In this document: piece by piece, positions 1-10,934 of the stretch | How positions within the stretch are numbered: the first letter of the stretch is position 1 | Layout: each line of letters opens with the position of its first letter | Origin: Monosiga brevicollis MX1 | Lineage: Eukaryota > Opisthokonta > Choanoflagellata > Craspedida > Salpingoecidae | Length of the DNA stretch: 53,928 nt | Assembly (NCBI RefSeq): GCF_000002865.3 | Contig: NW_001865078.1 | Span: 229,121-283,048, forward strand | Reading direction: 5' to 3' | Translations under genes and position numbers: made by a program | The notes under the pieces: generated by a model | The model's database searches: none | What the model was told of the DNA's origin: nothing | What the model saw: only the letters and a program-made list of their open reading frames with translations

Positions 1-1857
1 TTGTTCGGATGGACTGATGATGTTGTTGATGCTCCTTGGATTTGTCGCGCTTGTTCTTCGCGGGTGCAGGGACGGTGTTGGCCGTGGTGCTGGATCTGCA
101 CCCTCGAGCCTGGGACGCCCTTGCTTCGGTCTGTGAGCCCTTGCTCGGCCTTTCTCTCGTCTCTGTTGGATCATCCGCAACGCAGCAGGCCGCCTGCTGC
201 TATGCTGTGTTTGCTGTCTCATTGCTCAACGCCATGGCATGCATAGTCCCTCTCCCTGGACGAGGCCCTGCGGGCCGTGACCCTGCTCTGTAATGCGCAT
301 CTTGCAAATCACGCCGATAATGAACTCGCCGTCATTGCTGCACTTCCTGCTGCCAGGTCTGCTCGACAGGCACCATTCCTTCCCGAGGGCTCGCTCCTCC
401 GACTTGGCGGCCTCCTAACAGGGTTCTCCTGCTTCTTCTCAGTCGCTACATCCTTCAGGGTAGTGCCTCAACTCTATCTGGTTTGGGAACCACCGACGAC
501 CCACGTTTTGGGATGCCGCGAGCGCTGAGTGATGTTGCGCAGCGGCTCTCGTCTGGCTGCGCTGAACTCATGGGACAACGTAAGTTTCATACGGCTTGCG
601 ACTGGGTGGACAAACTCGTGATGTCGCTGACCATGCACGCGCCGCCTTGGGTGCCAGCCTGCGATATTGAGAGGCCTCCGGACCTGCCCGGTGCTTTAAC
701 ATTAGCCACCTGCTGTGCGTTGACTGCTGTTGCCGTGTTTCTTCGACGGCGCCGTGAGCGTGCATCCCTGTCAGCCCGCATCATCACACTGGCTCGGCCC
801 AACCTGCATCTCTGCTCCACCTCTAGATTGCAACCGGTTCCGCAGAAACCCGGCTGGTACGGCTCGAGCTCTCCACCCGGCACTGGGAGATTACCGGCTT
901 TTCTCATGTTGTGCTGGCGATGGGACTGTAGATCGTGAGGCTCCAGGAAAAACCCGCAAGTTGGCCTCGGCCTCCCGGATCCTATGCCTCAGCGTCAGCC
1001 CCGCTCACAGTGCCCACTACGTTGCACTCATGAATGTAGCCTTTGCCACCCAAAAACAGGTTTGCCTTGTTGCTTTGTGCATGCGGCCGGCCAGCCGCAT
1101 GCGGTTGCCTCACCCACCCCGCCACCCTGTCATGCACATTGGTCCATTAGTCTATTCCAGTGGATGCGTGCACGCTAAGTGCACCGCACGGGCACCTGGA
1201 GCAGCTATGCGAGCTCTCTCGAGGAATATATTTGTGCCTCGATCAACCGCAAGGCCTCATTCAAGCGCTCTTGGTGCGAATCTGCCTTGCCAATTGACCA
1301 TCATGCCACGTTGTACAGACGATTGTTTTATTCACTTTTGGAGCCTTTCCCTAGGAGCTTTTCTCGCAAGATCCCGCCACAAGGACGACCTTGGTGCAGC
1401 CAGAGCTGCACGATGTCAATTACCAAAGCACCTGCTTTTGTCATGGCCAAGCACTAGATCAGGGCTTTGTCTGCTCCGTCTGTTTGTCAAGTACGCGCGT
1501 TCCTGCACCCGCTTCTGAACCCAGACCCACCCTCTTTTAATTTTTTTTCCATTCGTCAATGTTCATTCTTCTGCTCTGATGATGTGTCGGATGCAGTTTT
1601 TTGCAGCAAAATTGCCATTTGCCCATCCTGCCGGTAGGTTTCCGTCCCTTGTCCGTGGCGTTGCTAAAGCGAGGGATGGGAATACCTTTCTCTTGCTTTC
1701 CATGCTTTGTTGTTGAGCGCTCCGGCTGATTGATCGAACGGGCGAGTGTAGGACGCCGTTTTCGAGACGTAAGCGCAAGGTAAAGAAGACAGCCACGGCG
1801 GCAGCTTCGACTCGGTCAAGCGAGGCAGCCACCCCGATCCCACTCGCGGAGACGTGA
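1..1857 (+). CDS. GTF2H3: TFIIH subunit p34 / Tfb4 (GTF2H3), 5'-partial
   Basis: This is the p34 subunit of the TFIIH core, which acts in RNA polymerase II initiation and nucleotide excision repair in the nucleus. The window opens inside the gene, so the extreme N-terminus is missing or unresolved. Exon pieces match the Tfb4 vWA-like fold in order: AVVLDLHPRAW near 70-105, LLCNAHLANHADNELAVIAA near 280-340, SRILCLSVSP...VAFATQKQ near 975-1060, and HLEQLCELSRGIYL near 1196-1240. The C-terminal zinc ribbon is complete only after splicing: STCFCHGQ...FVCSVCLS (about 1425-1490), then an intron from about 1491 to 1583, then FCSKIAICPSC. A last exon from about 1757 encodes a basic tail (SRRKRKVKK) ending at TGA 1855-1857. 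About six introns are inferred. The identity is firm because the Cys pattern and flanking residues follow the family; exact exon edges in the middle are approximate. Confidence 0.88.
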
Positions 1858-2070
1858 TTCGTTGAGCAAGAGAGATGCCTTGAAAGATGACGGGACCTGA
1901 TAACGCTTGCAATGTGGGCTGCCGAGCATGTAATGGAACGACTTGAATGTGATCTGCCAGTGGAGAGTTCTAATTGCAGTCGATTGAAACATTGCTAGAC
2001 CTCATGCGGTCAAGCTCCGAGGTTTGATGGTCACTGAGGCTCGAGTCTGTGCACGCTATCAAGTAAAACA
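1858..2070. other. Convergent intergenic gap GTF2H3/WDR18
   Basis: This 213-bp stretch separates two convergent stop codons and should hold both 3' UTRs. I see no further gene in it. Confidence 0.6.
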
Positions 2071-4889
2071 TCACGAGGCGCTCCCTTGTCGAGCACGGCT
2101 CTTCTTCTTTTTCTTGCTGCGCTTGCTGCTGGGCTGCCCCGATGCGCCCTCTGGCCCATTTCCGGCTACTTCGGGCGTCAACTCACTCTCATCTACAAGA
2201 CAACCGCAAATGCACGGATCAAAACTTTCACAAAAACACAGAAAGTCTCGACGCACAAAGAATGCCAGTCTTTACCTGAAGGCTCGGGGCGGGCCAAGAA
2301 GGGTGGCAGTTCGTCCAACGCCTCTTTCAAGTTCTAGCAAGCAGAACCACAAATGACGATAAGCAAGGCACATCCAGCATCCAGCCTATTCTTGCGGGTC
2401 ATTCCCTCACCTGTTGGGCCAGGGTATGAAGCTGCTGAGCTCGCGCCTTCCAGCGTGCCAGTTCGCGGCGAAGATCTTCCTCGACCGCTGACGGCTCATC
2501 GGATGTACTCGACGTGGCGGGAGCATTTCGATGCCCTGTTTCGGTACCCTTTTTAGGTGCAGCCGCATGCAAGGCACCTTCGGGCTGACGAGCAGCCTCG
2601 AGGACCGTGGTGTTCAAAACTGGCGTACTAGTCTAGGCTCAGTCCAAAAACAACAACTTCGGGGTCAGCGGTGCTGATGCAGCAACAACAGCACGGGGAC
2701 TGGCCGCAAGTTGGTGATACGTACTGGTTCTTGCGTCGGTGCAATGACCACGCGTAGCCGGTCGTCGGACTCTTGATCCTCTTGACGCGTTCGTTGGAAG
2801 AGTTTCAATTGTAAAGCAGGCTATAGGTTGCGCACGAGCGGTTGTGAGCATGGACTGGTAGTGTGTCGATGTGGCATCCGGGGCTGCGAGCATGGATGAG
2901 CAGACTGACGTTGGCAACAGCTGGCTCAAGCCACTGTGAGGGGCTCACAAGGAGAGCCGCCAATGATGCTATGACGGCCAAAGGTGCGATGAGTGAGCGT
3001 GTGCACCTCGTGATGCCATGGAGAACGGCAGAAGAACGTACTGCCTTCCTCAAGGGTTTTGACGACCTGCATACTGCCCGTATCCCACAGTCGCACGCAG
3101 CCCGCGTCGTCGGTTGTGACAAGACGGGCGCCGTTGCTAACGACCGCTACGCAGGTGATGGGCCGTCTGCGTAGGGTCGAGTGACAAACGAGCCAGAATG
3201 TCAGAGGCACACGTGGATGTGTTCATATGTCGAGATGTAACCTGAGAAAGCGCCCCAAGAGGCATGTACAGTGCAACGTGTGCAAAGTAAGCGGTACCAT
3301 TATTTACGTACTCGTGGGCTTGAACGCGACGGGCACACTGGCTTTGTGAGATGAGGCCACTCGCTTGCTCCAAAACCTGTAGCGGCCGGACCGAGGCGAT
3401 GGAGTTTGAGAAAGAGTGCCGACCAGCCCTTTCAGGGAGAGATGAGGTGGAAAACGTGCAATCAAGTGGTAGAAATACCTCATCATGCAGTGAAACTTGG
3501 TAGACCCTTCCCGTGCTGCTGGCCACATACAAATACTGCTCGGCAGGATCCAGGGCCACACTGGTGAGGTCATCGGCAAACGTGATACATGCTAGGCGCT
3601 GCCCCAGACCCAAGTGGTAAAGCTGTGCTCCAGGGTGGCACAAGCAGAGCAGGATGAGATTGGGAGAGGCGACTGATGACGGGGCTGCAGGCGGCGACGG
3701 CGAGGGCAAGCAAGGCTGACATTAACATGGCGGTCACGAGAGACGGTGACGAGTCGGGCAGTGGAGGAAGGGCCTGTGTGAAATAAGCAGCGGTGTGTCA
3801 GGCCAGCGTGGGCTATTGGGCACGAGAGGCTGTTGGGGCAGAAAGAAAAGACGAGGTGGGCGCACCAGCGGAGACGGCTAGATCGGTGACGGGGAGTGTA
3901 TGGTGGCTGAACACATGTCGTGGGCGAACTTCACCCGAGAGCTGCTGGGAGAAGCCAAAAACCAAGCTAAAGGCCATGGAGAGGAGTGCCAAGATGATGG
4001 GTTGATGAGAGGTTGGGCCGTAGGAGCCCCGATGTGACCATTGGGAAGGAGGAAGCACTGACTGCGCGAGGGACCAGACGCGAGCGGCGGCATCATCGCT
4101 GATGGAGATGAGGCTAAGTTCGTCTCCGGTGAGGGCGAGACCGGTAATGGCACGGAAGTGAGCATGGCTCAAGTGTTGTACGAGGGAGCCAGTACACATC
4201 TACAGTCGGGAGGAGTGGGGCGATCCGATGGCGAGGAGGGTGAGCAGGCCAGGGGTCGCCGGTCACGGTGGGCGGGGGGTTGAAATTGCGCAAAGTGTTG
4301 GGTAGCACAATGCAGACCTGCCAGACATAGATGGCTCCAGAGGCCGTTCCAGTAATGCACAGGTCATATTTCTGGGAGCAGATGACGGCCGTGGCTCGCT
4401 CGGGTAGCGGCATCTTCATCATGGGTGTTTCCTACCATCAGGGTGTGAATGGATGGGTGAGGCACACAAGGGTGAGGCACAACGATGATGGCTTGGCTTC
4501 ATGATCAGGACAGTCTCACCTGTTGCCAACCCCAAAAGACAATGGCACCCTTGTCCTGTTGAGCAGCGCACATGCCACGGGACCCAGCCCACAGTGCATG
4601 GCGGGCCACGGCCTGACCCTTGTACATTCGAGCGGTCGTGCCTGTTCCCCGAAAAAAAAACAAAAAAAAAAAAAACACCAAGCCCACGTGACTTTTCAAA
4701 CGGCAGCCAAAGGCGTCGAGATTTGCATCCCAGGAAGCATTTCCAACACCTCAGTCGGATCAAATCAATGCTTTTACCACACCGCATCATACCTGAATCC
4801 GCATCCCAGGCATGCACGGTCATGCCCCGACCATCAGCGCTCACGGCGCCGCGCGCCAGCAGCAGCATTGCGCCGCCGTCCAGCGCCAT
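2071..4889 (-). CDS. WDR18: WDR18 / Ipi3, WD40 subunit of the Rix1/PELP1 pre-60S complex
   Basis: WDR18 (yeast Ipi3) is a nucleolar WD40 protein of the Rix1-PELP1 complex, needed for pre-60S ribosome maturation. The ATG at 4889 opens MALDGGAMLLLARG; an upstream in-frame TTG is not favoured. Exons then give KGAIVFWGW (about 4510-4640), CITGTASGAIYVWQ (about 4310-4420), SISDDAAARVWSLAQS followed by PRHVFSHHTLPVTDL (3890-4190), DPAEQYLYVASSTGRVYQVSL (3480-3560) and TDDAGCVRLWDTGSMQ (about 3060-3120). This order matches human WDR18, including its diagnostic 'SHHALPITDL' segment. After the propeller comes a short coiled coil (ELARWKARAQQLHTLAQQ, about 2410-2470). It splices over about 2328-2409 to LKEALDELPPFLARPEPS and then to a Lys-rich tail (KRSKKKKKSRAR) ending at 2071. 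Several introns contain homopolymer T on the coding strand, for example opposite the A-run at 4650-4675. Confidence 0.85.
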
Positions 4890-5298
4890 CCCAATCCAAG
4901 CCCTCGGGATGCACAATAAATGAGATGTTTATTACACTTTAGTGTTAATAAAAGTGTGGTGTTTGTTAGACTTGACGTCTCCTTGACATGCTGCAAAAGA
5001 GAGAGAGAGAGAGAGAGAGCGCGCGAGAGAGAGAGAGAGAGAGACAGATAGAGTCATGAGGGCGATGGAATAAAGATAAGAGAGGTCTTTTTACATTTCC
5101 AGGTTCGTTTCTCTCGTCTCATCTCTTCTCTCTCTCTCTCTCTCTCGCTCTCTCGTCGCGCTCTGGGCTTCGAGTGTATCTGGGCGAAGAGCGAGGGTTG
5201 AGGATCAGGCTGTGTGTGGAGAAGACTGAATCTGGGTGTGTGGGGTTATAGGTGGTGGTGGTGGTGTAGGATTGAACGTGGCCTGTTTGAGGAGCAAG
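4890..5298. promoter_or_regulatory. Divergent promoter region WDR18/APIP with purine and pyrimidine tracts
   Basis: The two flanking genes point away from each other, so this 409-bp segment must contain both promoters. It holds a GA tract (about 4998-5044, interrupted by gcgcgc) and, about 80 bp on, a CT tract (about 5126-5154, ending in cgctctctcgtcgcg). The two tracts are near reverse complements. A TATA-like AT-rich patch lies at about 4918-4965. The promoter role is inferred from gene orientation only. Confidence 0.5.
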
Positions 5299-6545
5299 AT
5301 GGCTGCGGAACCAGCGGCGCTGAGCGCGCGCTACTTTGATGATCGTTATGGCCCCGAGCATCCTCGCAACCTGATTCCCGAGTTGTGCCGACTTTTTTAC
5401 CGCAATGGCTGGGTCACCGGCACGGGTGGTGGCATTTCCATCAAGCACGAGTGCGTTGATCATTTATTTTGTGCTTTGAATCGCCCCGCATGTGCTTTGA
5501 ATTGCTCGCGTGTGCCATCGATTTGCTTGCTTGTCGCCTTGCTGCGCCCATGACACGGCTGACCAGGTCGGCTTCTGGCCTCGTTGCCTTGCTTGCGGGA
5601 CAGGGGAAAAATTTACATTGCTCCCAGTGGTGTTCAAAAGGAGCGCATCGAGCCGGCAGACTTTTTCGTGACCGATGAAGCGGGCACCGTGCTGGAGACG
5701 CCGCCGGCCGACAAGATGCTCAAAATGTCCGAGTGCACGCCGCTGTTTATGAATGCCTTTACCATGCGCAAGGCCGGGGCCTGCCTGCATTCCCACTCAC
5801 CCAACGCCGTATTGGCCACCATGCTCTGCGACAAGGAGCTTCGCATCACCAATATTGAAATGATCAAGGTCGGCAGACCGCGACGGCGACCCAGTCCTGC
5901 CCTTGACGCACCCGGTTTCACGATTCCCCGCGCGCTCATCACAATCTCACATTGTACTCATCTGGGCACGCAGGGCATCCGCAAGGCCAGTACTGGACAA
6001 AGCTATGGGTGCGTTGAACAGGGTCGTCGCGGTTTCCTTTGGTTTATGCTGACCCTCATCCACGGTGTCTCACCTTGTGGGACCGCAACTTGACGTGTGC
6101 TCCTGCATGTAGCTACTACGACACGCTTGTCATCCCCATCATCGAGAACACTGCGCGCGAGGCTGAATTGCAGGTCGGCCACTTTGAGGCGCAGTGACAC
6201 GAGCGCCCTTGTTTTCTCTCGGACCCTCTTGACTTGCCCCTTGACTTTTTTTTCTTACAAGCGTACTCATCTGGGTTGCCCGCGTGCTTCCATTTATACA
6301 CATGTTAGAGTCGCATGGCTGCCTGCATGGAAGAGTACCCCGACACCTGTGCGGTGCTGGTGCGACGCCATGGCGTTTATGTCTGGGGTGATACCTGGCA
6401 AAAGGCCAAGGGCATGGTGGAGTGCTACGACTACCTCTTTGAGATGTTCATCCGCATGAAGCAGCTCGGCCTCGACCCAGAGCAACCAGATGTCAATGGC
6501 GCCGCCCGCGCGGCCGAACCCGACGCCAAGAAAGCCAAACAATAA
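5299..6545 (+). CDS. APIP: Methylthioribulose-1-phosphate dehydratase (APIP/MtnB)
   Basis: This cytosolic class II aldolase-fold enzyme dehydrates 5-methylthioribulose-1-phosphate in methionine salvage. Five exons join in frame: 5299-5450, 5604-5868, 5974-6008, 6113-6173 and 6309-6545. They give 249 residues, close to the human 242. Visible landmarks are [28 protein letters not shown], the zinc-ligand motif HSHSPNA in exon 2, the short exon [20 protein letters not shown], and [17 protein letters not shown], which carries the third zinc His. The catalytic Glu region [14 protein letters not shown] follows the family. The ATG at 5299 begins MAAEPAALS; an in-frame upstream extension lacks a good start. 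The C-terminal tail ([11 protein letters not shown]) is charged and probably disordered. Nothing looks broken. Confidence 0.93.
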
Positions 6546-6765
6546 GGTCGCATCCCCCGCCCCCATATGAAATTGGCCAAGACTTTTCAGTTTCATCGGT
6601 CTTTTCTCTGATTGCCGAGCTGCCAGATGAACCGGCAGAAATGACAAGATAACCTGCGAGTCTCACAAAGACAGGTGACAGGCCAGAGACCCAACCGAAG
6701 CACCCTCTCACCAGAAAGCCGAAAGGACAGAGAGGAGAGAGAGGAGAGAGAGGAGACGCCCGCAG

Positions 6766-6846
<81 letters not shown>

Positions 6847-7044
6847 AAAAAGTCTGACAAGCGCTGTGTGTGAACAAACATCAACATGCCCAAGCGAGAC
6901 CAATAAAAGCGCTTTTTGAGAGCTTGATGTCAGTGACTCTTTGGCCTCCTCCTCCTCCTCCTCCTCCTGCTCCTCCTCTTCTTGATTGGATGAGGTGCTG
7001 AGGTGCTGCGGGAGATCGGGTGTGGTGCAGTGGCAAGGCAGGGG
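6546..7044. other. Intergenic APIP to GH127 gene, with microsatellites
   Basis: This gap between two same-strand genes has no credible gene. It contains a GAGA-rich run (about 6730-6756), a perfect (AC)n tract (about 6768-6842) and a (TCC)n run (about 6944-6976). A long reverse-strand reading frame across the AC tract codes for an endless Cys-Val run and is an artefact. Confidence 0.7.
6768..6842. repeat. (AC)n microsatellite, about 37 units
   Basis: This is an uninterrupted dinucleotide tract between APIP and the GH127 gene, followed by an A-rich stretch. Confidence 0.97.
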
Positions 7045-10000
7045 ATGATGAGGGGCTGTTGGGTGGTGTGGGTGGTGTTGGTGGGGGTCGGGCAGGTTTG
7101 GGGAAAGCCTGTGGCGTCGGGGGATCGGTTGCGGCCTGCACAATCGGTTCGGGAACCCTCGGGCACCGCGATCAAAGGGTTTCTCGGGCCCGTGCCTGAT
7201 GCGCAGGTGATTGGCGCGGCGCTGAAACAGCTGCCTGCAGCCAGCGACCAAGCATGTGCCGACGCTTGTTTGCAGGATGCTGCGTGCATCTCCTTTAGCC
7301 GGGACAGTGCCAATATCACCTGCACGCTCAACCAGTGGAGTGTCGACTACGCCATCGCTGACGCAACCGGAGCTCGCTACTATCACCGTCTGCAGCCACG
7401 AAATGATGCCCGAGCCTATCAAGCCGTGCCTTTCCAAGTCGAGGTGGGGATCATGCCGAGCCTTTCTCGCTAAAGTGCGCCTCAAGTCCCCGTTCACGTG
7501 CCAACGAGCCGTTGTCTGCACTGCTTTAAATGCTGTCTCCCCACCCCCACCCGTAGGTCCCAACGAGCAACGTGACGCTTACGCCTGGTTCAGTGCTGCG
7601 TCGTGCCTTTGATGCCAACATCATCTACCTTCTTGGTCATCCCACCGACGATTTGCTCTACTTTTTCCGCCTGCGCAACGGCAACCCGAATCCGCCAGGC
7701 CAGTGCTGGGGTTGGGATGCCAATCTCCGCGGCAGCCTGGCCGGAGAGTTTCTCATGGGATCGGGCGGCATCAGCCGTTGGCCCATGGCCAACGCCACGC
7801 TCCGCGCGCGCATGGATGAGGTACCCAAGCGTTTGGCTCCACCACAGCTGGCCCTCCCATAGGCGCAAAACAGCTACTCATCCCGAGACAAAATCATATT
7901 ATGAGCTGCATGTGCCAATACAGCTCATGAGTGGAGTCTTGCATAGGTGGTGGCGGGCATTCTGCAGGAGCAAGAGGCTGATGGCTATGCCATGGGCTTT
8001 GCACGGAACGAAACCTGGACGCACGAGAACCCCGACTACGTCACGTCCTGGGTCACGCACGGTCTCTTGGAAGCCGCCATTGCCGGCAATGAGCAAGCGC
8101 TTCCCCTCATTCGCCGCCATCTCAACTGGTTCAACAACTGCACTTGGCTGCCACTGTATCTGCCTCCTGATGACCGCACCTCCTCGAGTCTCACCAACCC
8201 CAATACCCAAGGCCATGGCATCTACCTCATTTATCAAGTCTGTAGGCCTGCCCATCATGTTCAAAAGACATACGGCGCCTTTGGTTGTGCGCCATCTCTG
8301 CAACTTGCCTGTAGTTCCCTCACCGACGCGTGACGGCTTCTTTTCTCACCCCACCCAAACCTAGGGCATCATTCACAACACGCGCATGTCTCTGACCGAG
8401 CTGGGTACTCAGCAGGACATTGAGGTTGTCAGCAAACTGATGCAGGAGGATTGGTGGCTGCGAGAGCTGGCCGCTCGCAATCAAACTGCTGTTTGGCGCC
8501 GCAACTGGTTTCCACACAACTATGAAGTGCGTTTTCAGGCCCAGCTGCAGCTTATCATGAGCGACAGCCTCTCAAAGTCGCATCGCCATTCTTGTGGGCT
8601 GGCTGACCTTGTTGCTTTTCTTAGCTCACCGGGATCGAGGCCTACATGGATATGTACATCATGACAGGTAGGGCGTTTCTAGCGACTCGAATTAGACAAC
8701 ACAGGTGGATGTTATCAGAGATTAGCACGCGCGCACTTTTATCCACCTCAAACGCTGTATCTTGGTAGGCAACAGCACCTATCTGGACGCGGTGCAGGGG
8801 GCCTGGGACCTGTTTTGGCACCACTGGATTCACCTGGGCGGCAGCATTGCCATCAACGAGCCATGGGCCGTTTCCTATCCCCCTGGGTCTTATTATCTGG
8901 ACTTTACGGACCAGCATCATGAGGGCATGACCTTGCGATATGGCGAGGCACCTGCCTGTCAAGGTCCGTCCGTGGACCTTGAGCATCAGAAGCAATGGTT
9001 CTCTGCGTACGTGCGTGACGTGACGGGACACCCCACGGGTGAGCTCTGCGGCTCCATGTTTTGGCTCAAGCTAAATCAGCGCTTTCATCGGCTGGATCCT
9101 TTGAACGAGACCTTTGTGACGGAAATGGAGCGCGAGATCTTCAACGTGGGCGTGGCCAACCAAGAACCCAACGGTCTGGGCATTCGCTACTTTGCACTTT
9201 TGCACAAGAACAAGCAGGTTCCCACTACCACGGGCACCTGCTGTGAGGGCCAAGGCACGCGCATGCTAGGCAGCCTGCCCGAATACGTCTTTTCTTACAA
9301 TGGCACGGCCGTGTTTGTCAACCTGTATACGGCTGCGAGTGCCCATCTACCGCAAACGGCGGGCGATGTGGATATTGTGATCGACACGGTATTTCCTTAC
9401 GACTCGGCAGCCAACATTACCATCGCCGCAGCTGGCAGCGGGCAACTGGACGTCTTTGTGCGCATCCCCAGCTGGCAATCGGGCACAGTGGACGTGCGTG
9501 TGGATGGGGCCGTGGCGGCTCACGGCACTCCAGGCACCTTTGTGCATCTGAGCGTGACACGTGGCACAACATCTCACGTCGTGGAGCTGAACCTGCAGGC
9601 CGCCCTAACAAGTCACCTGTATACGGGTCTCACCCAGGTTAACGGCACTCGGCGATATGGCGTCTTGCATGGGCCGATTTTGATGGCGGCCACGGGCCCA
9701 GTCAATGTCACCACCGGTGTGGTGGACGTGGCGCTGCCCGCAGGCGCCCAAGTGTCCGATCCGGCTTCATTTTTAACGCGGGACGTCTGCCCTGCCGACG
9801 GCACCACAAACGGTGGATTTGTCTTTGAAAATGGGACACTGTTTTTGGAATGCGCGCACGGTGGCACGATCGAAAACGTTTCCTTCGCCTCTTTTGGCAA
9901 TCCCACCGGGACCTGTGGCAACTACGTGGTTGATCCTGCTTGTCATGCCCCGGAGAGTGTCCAGGTGGTGACGGCGCTCTGCCGTGGTCAATCTTCCTGC

Positions 10001-10201
10001 GCCATTGCCGCCTCAGATGCGTTGTTTGGTGACCCCTGTGTGGGTATGCCCAAGCGCCTGGCCGTGACCGTGACGGGCTGTGCACCCGCAGCCCCGAATT
10101 CGCTCGACTATGTCCTGACCGAAAACCCGGCAGTCCGATACACACCCTATTTCTCCTTGCAGGGCGAGCTCTTTGACGTTTTTCCCGTCTGGCGTCACTG
10201 A
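7045..10201 (+). CDS. Secreted PAN/apple - GH127 beta-L-arabinofuranosidase-like (DUF1680) - SUEL lectin protein
   Basis: Six exons join in perfect phase (7045-7443, 7557-7820, 7947-8237, 8365-8526, 8625-8667, 8769-10201) to give 863 residues. An N-terminal hydrophobic stretch (WVVWVVLVGVGQVWG) is a signal peptide. Residues about 45-130 form a PAN/apple-like module with four Cys (CADACLQDAAC...ITC) ending YYHRL. The rest of the N-terminal half and the centre match GH127/DUF1680: GEFLMGSGG, GHGIYLIYQGIIHNT, RNWFPHNYEVTGIEAYMD, and the Zn-thiolate catalytic signature E478-x-C480 (GELCGS) plus the Cys pair C544-C545 (GTCCEGQGTR). A SUEL-type galactose/rhamnose lectin domain (about 745-824; ASFGNPTGTCGNY, CHAPESV, CRGQSSCAI) sits inside the C-terminal beta region, just before the last DUF1680-like strands. 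GH127 enzymes release L-arabinofuranose; the substrate here is inferred. Many N-x-S/T sites fit secretion. Confidence 0.85.
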
Positions 10202-10536
10202 TCATCATCCCTGCCTTCTCTTGAAGACGGCAGTGCGCAGAGCGGGGACGTGATGGCACGGTGGCGTGCTGCACCATCTGCGCCAGGTCTGGACACCTAT
10301 GGGAAGCAGGGCCCGACCCTTTTACCGTCTAAAGTTGTCGTATCATGACCCTTATTAAAAATTCAATCGACGAAGTTGTAACAGTTGGTAGCACGTGATT
10401 TCAGTTGCTTTTGCCTCTCTCTTTCAAATTCATCTTTTTTTCTTTCTTTTTTGATATTTTTCGTCTTGAGACGGTAAGGCCGTTGGCGTTAGCATGTGGT
10501 CTGGCTGCTGTCTCTCTGTCTCTGTCTCTGTCTCTG

Positions 10537-10588
<52 letters not shown>

Positions 10589-10934
10589 AGTGAGCGCGGC
10601 CTTGGTGAGGAGAAAGGGCAGCGGTCATTTGGTCTTGCACTGGTTGGTGCGAGCGGCCACCAGGCGGTCGTTCAGCAACTGCTGCTGCATGTGCACCGGG
10701 CGAAGAAGCGTTTGATGATAACCCTGTGTCGTGGCAAAGGTGTTGGCCGGGCGTTCATTTCGGATGCGGTTGGAACGATGCTCAAATGACGGTTGGCCCT
10801 CTTGTGCGTGTGAACCTGGTCGCGTAGGCAAGCCGCTGCGGCTCAAGCGGGACGCATTGACCGTGTCGCAGAGGAGCCGTGGCTTGCGGTATTTTTCACC
10901 TCTGGATTGAGTTTGGTTTGATTCAATAGCCACC
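10202..10934. other. Intergenic GH127 gene to NUP98, with (TCTCTG)/(TC) repeat
   Basis: The gap contains the GH127 3' UTR and the NUP98 promoter. A T-rich run (10420-10465) precedes a pyrimidine microsatellite of TCTCTG units grading into TC units (about 10510-10587). No gene is visible. Confidence 0.6.
10510..10587. repeat. (TCTCTG)/(TC) microsatellite upstream of NUP98
   Basis: TCTCTG-type units grade into pure TC; the tract lies about 350 bp before the NUP98 start. Confidence 0.93.

Noticed and set aside
2086-2337. Plus-strand frame resembling a small membrane protein
   Set aside because: The reverse strand of the same stretch completes the WDR18 C-terminus through two good introns, so the plus frame is a shadow.
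6493-7563. 356-residue reverse-strand reading frame
   Set aside because: It crosses APIP and GH127 exons on the opposite strand and owes its length to the (AC)n microsatellite, which reads as an endless Cys-Val run. It has no domain and no plausible start.
10425-10715. Ser/Leu-repeat frames before NUP98
   Set aside because: They are translations of the TCTCTG/TC microsatellite.
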